Assembly (NCBI RefSeq): GCF_042186555.1 | Contig: NC_133327.1 | Location: 48,886,939-48,950,938, forward strand | Direction: 5' to 3' | Origin: Aquarana catesbeiana | Lineage: Eukaryota; Chordata; Amphibia; Anura; Ranidae | DNA: 64,000 nt | In this document: piece after piece, positions 56,310-64,000 of the stretch | Numbering within the stretch: position 1 is the stretch's first letter | Layout: every line of letters begins with the position of its first letter | The notes under the pieces: model-generated | Database searches by the model: none | Told to the model about the DNA's origin: nothing | The model's input: the letters and a program-made list of their open reading frames with translations, nothing else | Program-made: the position numbers and the translations under genes

Positions 56310-56600
56310 TAATTATAATCTATTCTTTTCTATTCTATTCAAATTCAAATTTATTTGAATTCTGGGAAATGGTTATATTCTTTTATTTTCTATTTTATTC
56401 TTTTTTATTCTGTTCTTTTCTTTTTGAATTCAAATGTATTCTATTTGAAATCTGAATTTCAGATGATGGTTATAGACTTTCTTTTTTATTCCATTCTATT
56501 TTTTATTTTATTCTATTTTATTCCTTTGTTTTCTATTCTATTTTATTCTGTTCTTTTTTTTCTATTCTATTCTTTTCTATTCTATCCCTTTATTTTCTAG
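56310..56600 (+). repeat. TTCTA-rich satellite, second part
   Basis: Continues the array at 54660-55641 with units starting near 56366 and 56461. The two parts were one array before the L2 insertion. Confidence 0.9.
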
Positions 56601-56766
56601 ATGTGTACTCGCAGGGGAAGTTTTAGGGGTAGAGGATTTGTGCTAGGAGGGGTGATTTTTTTTTGGTGGGGGATCAAAAATTTGTATTGGGAGGAGGGGG
56701 AATTTATGGAGGATAGTGCTCAGGTTGTTTGGGGGTGGGATCTTTGCTGAAACAAAAAAGGCACAC
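56601..56766. other. G-rich low-complexity sequence
   Basis: Purine-rich with several GGGG runs and no identifiable element. Confidence 0.5.
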
Positions 56767-57114
56767 AAGGCTGGGTACACACGTTAAGAAAATCGGGCAA
56801 AATCAAGGATGGTACTAATTGTATAAAAAAATCTCATACAACAAGGGAATTTTTTTTGGTGTTTATTATTTCTGATCATGCACGGTCTTTTGCATCCAAT
56901 TTTTCTCTTATACGAAAACCATATGAAAACAGTACACATTTAAAAAAAATCATAGTTCTTTTCACGTACGAAAACATTTTTGGAGTTTGTCCCTTAGGAA
57001 ATTTTCTTTTGGAAAGTCTGAATCGGATGTCGAAAATTTTGCACTCGCTGTACGAAAATCGAAAGATTGTGCCTTGTACGGAATTTTTTTTCTGATTAAT
57101 GTGTACCCAGCCTT
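56767..57114. mobile_element. MITE with GGCTGGGTACACA ends
   Basis: Ends AAGGCTGGGTACACACGT and 'taatgtgtacccagcctt', with an interior rich in 'gaaaat' and 'cgaaaa' words. The 15-bp inverted ends are clear. The flanking bases do not form an obvious 2-, 3- or 4-bp duplication, so superfamily is uncertain, perhaps PIF/Harbinger. Confidence 0.7.
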
Positions 57115-57500
57115 AGTCTGCAATGTATGCTGTTTGCTGTATTCTTTATTTCAATAAACCATTGGAAAAGCAAGATCTGACAGGACACTCTTTATTGGGG
57201 AGAGGGATATTGATTCCTGTTTCAGGGCCTTAGGCCTGCTGTGTATGCACAAAGGTTGGTGGAGCTTCCCCTGAATGTAGGAGAGTCTGTACACCCCAAA
57301 AACCTCAAGTTCCATGTGGTTGCAGGAAGGGGTCCCTAGGCCAGCATGTGGTGTTGCTGTTGCATACTAGAGGACCTGCCTACACAGATAGTGGCTACCT
57401 GCCTGAGGACAAGGTCTTTAATGGCCCCACAATGTCACTTTGCCAAATAGTGAGATTTCACTTCACTATCTGTCCTTTAAACATAAAGATGCAAAAAGAA
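57115..57500. other. Unassigned sequence
   Basis: Contains 'tttatttcaataaaccattg' near 57148, which resembles the poly(A) region of a retroelement. No other feature. Confidence 0.3.
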
Positions 57501-58439
57501 TGTAGCAACTTCTAGCTAGTGTGCTAGGTGTAGTGTAAGCAAATTGGTTTGGCTGAGAGTCAGGCCTGGGTTGAATCTGGGTCAGGGTTGAGTGACTCAG
57601 GGAGGCTGGATGATTCAGCAAGCAGCATCTCTGGTGCCTCCCCCTGTTTTCTGGAACCTTGGAGAAGCTTCCAGATGTAGTGGGAGGAAGCTAGGGGGAG
57701 CTGATTGGCTTATTTATGAGGCCCCCAGCCAATCCAAAGCAAATGGGCTGGCAGGGGGCAGACCCTCTCATCGATAGGCATGAGTCATGACAGCAAGGGC
57801 AGTCGGGTGGAAGATGGAGTGCTGAGGAGACTGTCGGTGGCCCTTGAGGGAGTCTCCTAGTCAGGGGGGATGACCTCAGGCCTGGTGCTCGGCTGCTGGA
57901 AGGATCCCCCCACAACACACCGAGGAACCCCTTCCTGGAGGCACAGGAGCAAGGAAAGGACAGCGGGAGCAGGTCAGCACGCCTGGGAGATCTGAGAAGT
58001 CCACTCAGGGGGCTGGTGATTGATCAGTCTGGGAGGACTGTGGAGAAGTTAGCCAGGAGGGCTAGTGAAAGGGGCAGCTGCAGCCAGGTGGGTTGGCAGT
58101 GACTGAAGAGGTGGTGCTGGGATCAGTAGCCTCAGGGATGTATGCTGGACACTGACCTTTTTGCTATACACCAAGGGGCCTCGGGTTAGATTATCTATCA
58201 GTGTACCAGTGGAGTACTGCAGACAAGTGAGTGCTGAAGGAAGCAGAGGAGTGTATATAGACTGTATATAGAAAAAGTTGTCCCTGGAATTGTTCTAAAG
58301 TTCTAATCCCTCAAATAAATAACAAAAACAAAGTACTGGATTATTCTCTGGCTCTGAGTGCCTGTGGAAATTTGGTGTGCCTGACTGTGCAGGGTGGGGG
58401 ATCCCATTCTACTTGCAGCTCCTTAGGGGGTGTACTACA
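57501..58439 (+). mobile_element. Possible solo LTR
   Basis: Begins TGTAGCAACTTCTAGCTAG and ends GGGGGTGTACTACA, a short TG..CA inverted end pair (tgtag / ctaca). It has a TATA-like 'cttatttatgagg' at about 57709 and an AATAAA in 'ctcaaataaataacaaaaac' at about 58314, a spacing that fits LTR promoter and R-region poly(A) signals. I find no flanking duplication and no second LTR or coding region. It could be another kind of GC-rich repeat. Confidence 0.4.
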
Positions 58440-58710
58440 TGAAGTAAGAGGAAACTTCCCCAAAGACAGAGAGACATGAGCTCTTAGATAGTTGTCACCA
58501 GAACTAGTATGCCCACTAGAAAATATCCCCTCTATTCCTGTTCTGGTGACAACTGTAAAATGTTACTTCAATTTCTTATGACAAAAGTCACAGGGACAAA
58601 TAGAGGGTACATCTCCCTAACAAGGACATAGACAGCAGTAAAAACTCAACAGGAGGAATAACTCATCACTCATCAAAACTTAAAAAGAAAGCTTTGGCCA
58701 CAGATACAAT
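58440..58710. other. Unassigned sequence
   Basis: No gene or clear transposon end. Confidence 0.3.
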
Positions 58711-58714
58711 TTAA

Positions 58715-59133
58715 AGCAGACCTTCGCCCAATAAAGCAAGTTATTGGCACCTGGCTCCTTCCCCTTCTCTCTCCCATAATTAGTGTTTGTGATATTTTTT
58801 GCTCCTCTGATGGAGCAAGTACATCGCTGGATTCCATGCATGCACAGATGTGCCCCAGAACTTCCGGACCCTGCAGACACCCGCAGAACATCTACACATG
58901 CATGGGGTTTTTCCATGCACGTGTGAAGACTATATGGGTGTGGAGGTCCTGGATCTCAGCTTGCCTGTGTATGCATGGGAAAATTCAGCATGCACAGATA
59001 TGACACAGGTCTCTGCTAGGTCCCAAAGGCTGGGTGCGAAGCCATTTGGCACATCTGCGCAAACACTGAATTTTCAAAGGAGGTGTGGTCGGAGGGCATT
59101 CTGGGCCAGCATTACTAAGACTGAAGTCCCTCT
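58715..59133. mobile_element. TTAA-bounded MITE-like element
   Basis: TTAA at 58711-58714 and 59134-59137. The ends AGCAGACCTTCGCCC and GACTGAAGTCCCTCT are only partly inverse. The right end resembles a frequent frog MITE terminus. The interior has repeated 'catgcatgcacag' words. No coding domain. Confidence 0.5.
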
Positions 59134-59137
59134 TTAA

Positions 59138-59402
59138 GGTCAAACTTTAGCCAGTTGAAATTTTTCCAGAGGAATCAAGAACAAAAATAATGCAAAAGCA
59201 GTTCATAGTATAAAGAAGTCCTTGGTCGTTGTTTCTCAACCCACCTCCCATTCAAACTAACAAACATAATGTTGATCTGGTTAAAGTAGATCTAAATTCA
59301 GTTACTATAATTTCACATAATCTGTTAACGCAAATTCAAAAGTTATTCTCAGTATCTTATATATATAATATAGTTTTCATTAAAATAATAATGCAAATAA
59401 TA
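59138..59402. other. Unassigned AT-rich sequence
   Basis: No recognised feature. Confidence 0.3.
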
Positions 59403-60371
59403 AAGTGCAGCACTAGGTTATGTACAAAATAACCCCATGTATGAATAACATGTGTTAATAAAGTACAAATGTGCAATTAAGTGCAATAAATGTGCAATAA
59501 AATAAGCATATATGGAAATGCACAGAAATGCATTTAAAGTGCAATATAAGTGCCAAAAAAACAGAGCTGATATCAAAAGTTCATGTGCAGTTGAAATCCC
59601 GTGAGGAGGATCTCAAGTGCAATATGGAGCGTAGATCAAGTGCTTGACACCGTGATACCCGTCACCTCATTAAGATAAAAGGCTAGCGTGTGTGTGTGGA
59701 GGACACCTGAGTATCTCATCAGTGGATCCTCGATCCTACTAAGCGCTGTTTGACCGCCTTGAGTCAGGCTCAGTTCACACTAGGGCGACTTGTCAGGCGA
59801 CCTAGGTCACCTGACAAGTAGCGTCCCGTTCAGTACAATGGAACCGTTCTAATCGGAGCGACACAAGTTGCTCCGACTTAGAAAAAGGTTCCTGTACGAC
59901 TTTGGGGGCGACTTGGGGCGACTTGCATAGACTTCTATACAGAAGTCGTTTTGCAAGTCGCCCGGGCAGTCGTGTGCAGATCGCCTCGGTGAGGCAACCT
60001 GCAAGTCGTGCCGCCTCTGGTGTGAACCGAGGCTAAGGGAGGTCGCAGGATTTCTGGTAAGCCTTTTATCTTAATAAGGGTGACGGGTATCACAATGTCA
60101 AGCACTTGATCTACACTCCATATTGCACTTGAGATCCTCCTCACGGGATTTCGGCTGAACATGAACTTTTGATATCAGCTCTGTTTGTTTTGCACTTATA
60201 TTGCACTTTAAATACATTTCTATGCATTTCCATACACATTTGCATTGTTTCATATGTTTTTCGTTTTGTGTACTATTGCACATTTATTGCACTGAATTGC
60301 ACATTTGCACTTTAATAACACATGCTATTCATACATGGGGTTATTTTGTACATAACCTAGCGCTGCACTTT
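59403..60371. repeat. Large fold-back with 280-310 bp arms
   Basis: The left arm 59403-59684 and right arm 60060-60371 are reverse complements with moderate divergence: 'gcactaggttatgtacaaaa' pairs with 'ttttgtacataacctagcgc', and 'gatctcaagtgcaatatgga' with 'tccatattgcacttgagatc'. The right arm has about 30 extra bases. The spacer contains a nested MITE at 59766-60034. No coding sequence. It could be an inverted pair of Penelope-like terminal repeats, but this is a guess. Confidence 0.85.
59766..60034. mobile_element. MITE nested in the fold-back spacer
   Basis: Ends AGGCTCAGTTCACACTAG and CTGGTGTGAACCGAGGCT. The interior is rich in 'gcgacttg' and 'caagtcgc' words. The target duplication is not clear (flanks gtc and aag). 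Confidence 0.75.
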
Positions 60372-60879
60372 TCATATTTGCATTGTTGTTTGGTGCCCAA
60401 TATCTGGGTTATAGTGTTCAGCTGCAGGTCACATTTCATTATTTAATATCATTCATTCTTTATTCACTAAGCGCAGATATTACTTTATACTTATTTATTA
60501 AAATAATACCTGGTGAATCTTACATGAAGGTCTTTGTTAAGGTACTGCTTGATGTACACTGTCCCTGTCTCCCACCTGTACTACTACATCGTCACTTGAT
60601 CACATTCTGCACAGGAATGCAAGAGTGCGATCAGGCAGCTAAAATAGACACATTGTGGAGTAGAATAGAAAAAAAATTGAATATAATAATGGTAAAAAGA
60701 CAAGGTTGGGATATATTGGCCCCATAAAACATGTGCAGGGAAAGTTGGTCACTAGTGACAGGGAGAAGGCAAATTCTGTAAGTCAGTTTATACAATGAAA
60801 AAGGAGGGGTAAAATAAAAAAGACAGTAAGGTTAAAAACATGATATTGATTGTAATTCTGTGGCTGACAGAGACCAGTG
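60372..60879. other. Unassigned sequence
   Basis: No gene. The later part (from about 60700) may be the less conserved upstream region of the CR1 remnant that follows. Confidence 0.35.
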
Positions 60880-62125
60880 TTTGAATAAGACTAGAAAATT
60901 TTATTGTGAACAAATTCCCAGGACCAGATAGCTTACACCCGAGAGTTCTCAAAGAACTTAGCCATGTTATAACCAGACTATTCTTCCTAATTTCTAAGGA
61001 CAGCTTACTGACTGAAATGATAACAGCTTATTGGCAAAAAGCAACATGGCACCAATAATCAAAAAAGGGCAGAGATATATACCTTGAAACTACAAATCAG
61101 TCAATAGTACTGTATGTAAACTATTGGAAGGAATAATAAGGGACTGTATTCAAGAATTTGCTGATAAAAAATAGTATAATTATTAGTAACCATCATGGAT
61201 TTGTGAAGAACTGTTCTTGCCAGACCAACCTTTTAGAATTCTATAAGGAGGTGAGCTGTGATTTAGACAGAGGAAGGCCTGTGGACATCTAGATTTTGCT
61301 AAGGCATTTGATGTATTATCCCACAAAAGATTCATTTACAAATTAAGGTCTTTTGGCACTGATGATATTGTATGTACCTGGATAGAAAACTGGTTGCAGG
61401 TGTGCGCCCATAAGTTGGTGATTAATAGCATATTTTCTGAATAGTCTGGAGTTGTGAGTAGGGCGCTCCAGGGCTCTGTCCTGGGGCCAATTCTGTTTAA
61501 CTTGTTCATAAATGATATAGAGGTTGGAATAAATAGTTCAATCTCAGTGTTCGCTGACAAAACCAAACTAAGCTAACTTCACAAAAGGATATAGTAACTT
61601 TACAAGAAGACCTAGTTAAAAATAGAGAAGTTGGCAGTTGCAGTATATGGCAGATGAGTCTCAATGTAGGAAAATGTAAAGTAATGCACTTGGAGACTAA
61701 AAATTATGCATGTAAGTTACATATTACAGGGAGAACCTCTAGGGGGAATTGAGGTTGGATGGAAAAAGACCTGGGGGCCTAGTAGATGACAGATTTAGCA
61801 ATAGCATGCAATTTAAGCTTCAACAAGCAAGTCCAGCAGGCTACTAGCAAGCCATAAAAGAGGGTATTTACTCAAGAGATTAAATTATAATTCTATCACT
61901 TTACAAAACTGTGGTTCGGCGCATCTTGAGTATATCGTCCAGTTCTGGTCATTAAATTGCAGAAAGGATGTCCTTGAACTGGAGAGATTCCAGAGAAGGG
62001 CAACAAAGCTAATAAGAGGGTTGGAGGACCTCAGTTATGAGGAACAATTACAGACCTTAAACATACAGTATTCTCCCTGGAGAGATGATATGATAGCATT
62101 ATACAAATCCTCACTTCAAGTGGTT
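60880..62125 (+). pseudogene. CR1-type LINE reverse transcriptase remnant
   Basis: Plus-strand blocks in several frames follow the order of CR1 ORF2. NKFPGPDSLHPRVLKELSHV (about 60911-60970) comes first, then FVKNCSCQTNLLEFYKEV (about 61200-61250), a decayed AFDV/PHKR-type region (about 61300) and RALQGSVLGPILFNLFINDI (about 61462-61520). SVFADK stands where the YADD-type catalytic motif would be. LLEYIVQFWS and LERFQRRATKLIRGLEDLSY (about 61925-62040) end it. Many stops and frameshifts separate them. This copy cannot encode a functional enzyme and no endonuclease domain is visible. Confidence 0.88.
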
Positions 62126-63089
62126 ATGGTAACTTAAAAACACTTAAAGCTGAAGTTAAAAGTGCTTTTACCCGCGGTTTTGGTGCACGTTAACTTTTCC
62201 TCTATAATATCCTGCGGTTTTGGTGCGCTGTCAGAAAACATACCAAAGCCACAGGACATAAAAGAAGTCTATGGGAAAGTGCAGCTATCACTCATGAAAA
62301 CCGCAGGTGTACTGTGCTGAGTTCAGCCCAGAGAATCAAAGCTTTGAAGCCCCTCAGCACTGGACAATCAGTGCCAGGAAGGTGACTGGGAACCCTTCAC
62401 AGAAGGCTCTATGACATTCAGGACATCCTTCATTACAGGTAACTTAGGAGAACTTAGACCCTCCACAAAGTATACTCACAGTAACTTGTGGCAGATGTTT
62501 CCTTTGCAGATGAGGTATCAAGAGGACAAAGAACACTAGTGTTCCATTAAGACAGCTTTTATCTAATAAACCAGCAAATACTGCGACAAAGTTCTTCAAG
62601 TGAATTTCTTTACAGAACGTATAGTCAACAGTAGACTTGAGTTTAGGACAGGTACAGTTCTTATACACAGGAGATTTTACAAAGCATGTTCTTAAGTTCC
62701 TGGGAGACTGTTGTGTTCTGTTTGCAGCAGAAACCCATTCAACTATTGAACACCTCTCTGAAAGGATAACTTGTATCTTTATCCTGGTATCTTCAGGTTT
62801 CTTGGCTTAGCAGTTCTCCCAAGTCTCCAATCCACTCCTAGTTGAGGGGTAAGACACAACTGTCCCCAGTTTTTTTTTCTCAGAGAATAGGTGCAGGAAC
62901 TCCTCCCTTCTGAGCCACCCTTCATCTCTGCCCCCTACCCACCTCTGAGAAGTGTCCCTTGGTTCCAGCCCCTACCCACCTGCCATGACCAGCCATTTTT
63001 GAGAATACAGAACCAAGTATCATTTTCTGCTACAAATTTGTATGGATTTTATGAATGATAACAAGAAAGATGGTTAAAAAAAAAATCCC
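62126..63089. other. Unassigned, with a MITE-like start
   Basis: No gene recognised. 62150-62330 has repeated 'gcggttttggtgc' words and 'aaaaccgcagg' in inverse orientation, suggesting a decayed MITE. The remainder is unassigned. Confidence 0.35.
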
Positions 63090-63470
63090 CTGCAGTGGGC
63101 AAAAATAGACCCCACCCCAGCAACAGTAGACCCCTCGGCAACAATAGATCCCCACACAATAATAGACCCGGCAGCAACAATGGACCCCCCAAAACAAAAT
63201 ATCACCCTGACAACAATAGACCCCCAGCAGCAACAACAGATCCCCCAGCAGCCAGCATCAATAGACCCTCCAGCAGCTAGCACCAATAGACCTCTCTCAA
63301 CAGTAGATCCCTTCTAGCAACAATTGACCCCCCCAGTAACATAAGCCCCCCACCAACAATAGACCTACCCAGCAACAATAGACACCCGCATGCAAAAATA
63401 GATCCCCAAAGCAGCCAGTATCAATAGACCCTCCAGCACACCTCAGCACTCCTTGCATACATTCAGTGCT
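63090..63470 (+). repeat. Degenerate 'cagcaacaatagaccccc' array
   Basis: Units of about 18-24 bp with 'caacaatagaccccc' cores, very imperfect. A larger repeat of 'gcagccagcatcaatagacc' and 'ctccagcag' recurs at about 63248 and 63412. It resembles the minisatellites that sit inside hAT elements elsewhere in the window, but no ends are visible here. Confidence 0.85.
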
Positions 63471-63590
63471 GGCTTTCCCCCTCGTTACCACTGAAATAAA
63501 GCCCCGGCTGTCCATAATAAATAGGTCCCCGTACCTTCCTAATAACATTTCCTACAAAAGGGGCCCTTGGTGACACAGTACATGCTATTG

Positions 63591-63639
63591 ATATCTTTTT
63601 GGCCTTTTGGATAAGAGTGTAGTATCTGTTCTTATCAGT
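63591..63639 (+). pseudogene. U2 snRNA 5'-end fragment
   Basis: Positions 63591-63639 follow the first ~53 nt of vertebrate U2 snRNA: 'ttggccttttggataag' and 'agtgtagtatctgttcttat' then 'cagt'. The match starts at the U2 5' nucleotide. It has a few substitutions near the start and lacks 4-5 nt (gatca-type) before 'agtgtagtat'. That word contains the branch-point recognition region (GUAGUA). Sequence after 63639 is not U2: the Sm site and 3' stem-loops are absent. A processed or chimeric pseudogene is the likely explanation; a functional gene is excluded. Confidence 0.8.
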
Positions 63640-64000
63640 GCACTTTTCTGGCATTTTGGTAGGAATAGCTGGCTGTATAGTGTCTCTACTGGTATAATGA
63701 AAGCTTTGAAGGCTAGTATCGGCTTAAACAGAAATTCCCCTGGGAAAACTGGAGGGGCCCAATGCTTCCTGATTTCAATGGGTCTATCTTGTCTGACCAA
63801 GGGCTAGGAAGGCAAAAAATCTGTGCTGTGTCCCGTAGGAGCTGGGTGCTCTTAGTATCACTTGGGCATAGGAAATCCACTGTGAGATTCAAGCACATGG
63901 CCATGGCACTAATGCTTTTTCTTCATTATGCTTTATGGGTTAGGCCGTTTGTTTAAGTACGGGACAATTTTTGTTACCAGGCCTCAGGGCCTAGCCAGTG
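63640..64000. other. Unassigned sequence downstream of the U2 fragment
   Basis: No gene recognised. It may be the second half of a chimeric retrocopy headed by the U2 fragment, or pre-existing sequence. The window ends before any poly(A) tail could be seen. Confidence 0.3.

Noticed and set aside
1..64000. tRNA, 5S or tRNA-derived SINE promoter boxes
   Set aside because: I looked for box B (GGTTCGAATCC-like) with a spaced box A and saw no convincing pair; the only 'gttcga' words are in hAT termini.

Overview
The window is vertebrate nuclear DNA and almost certainly comes from a frog. The TTAA-bounded MITEs, the PIF/Harbinger MITEs with 'TACACACGATC'-type ends and the GAAACGCG hammerhead-like modules are repeats I associate with ranid frogs; that assignment is recall, not a search result. 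I found no host protein-coding exon, no tRNA or rRNA gene, no CRISPR array and no prokaryotic gene. The one host-RNA-related sequence is a U2 snRNA 5' fragment at 63591-63639. This looks like an intergenic or deep intronic stretch made mostly of nested transposable elements and tandem repeats.

Layout. 1-3.2 kb: a hAT MITE (1116-1246) and a piece of a larger hAT family. 3.2-6.9 kb: a 29-bp minisatellite broken by two insertions. 8.5-13.9 kb: small fold-backs, a Harbinger MITE, a 1.25-kb tandem duplication around a Tc1 remnant, a head-to-head hammerhead palindrome and TTAA MITEs. 14-17.2 kb: a 32-bp minisatellite ending in a hAT terminus. 18.5-19.5 kb: a hAT left end followed by another minisatellite. 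20.4-22.6 kb: a Tc1 remnant split by a PIF/Harbinger element. 23.9-30.3 kb: a complete-ended 6.3-kb hAT transposon with a broken transposase gene. 30.4-31.7 kb: an L1/Tx1-type LINE split by a TTAA element. 34.7-37.4 kb: a 2.7-kb hAT element. 38.2-42.1 kb: a TTAA-bounded repeat carrying a 1.7-kb near-perfect palindrome and a triple 364-bp tandem. 43.2-46.5 kb: an inverted-duplication MITE, a second Harbinger copy and a Tc1 fold-back. 46.6-50.6 kb: a TTAA MITE holding a 3.8-kb hAT element built mainly of minisatellites. 51-53.2 kb: a CR1 tail and a nested TTAA/hAT/MITE stack. 53.8-56.6 kb: L2 tails and a TTCTA-rich satellite. 57.5-58.4 kb: a possible solo LTR. 59.4-60.4 kb: a large fold-back. 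60.9-62.1 kb: a CR1-type LINE. 63.1-63.6 kb: a short tandem array, then the U2 fragment.

How the parts relate. No operon or pathway is present; the logic is insertion history. Target-site duplications (8 bp for hAT, TTA/TAA for Harbinger, TTAA for piggyBac-like MITEs) date insertions relative to each other. Two themes recur. Non-autonomous hAT elements have filled up with internal minisatellites, and elements have been rebuilt as inverted duplications: the 1.7-kb palindrome, the Tc1 fold-back, the hammerhead palindrome, and those at 43.5 and 59.4 kb. The likeliest candidate for something little described is the 38.5-40.6 kb palindrome, which carries mirror-image TATA/GC-box and poly(A) signals.
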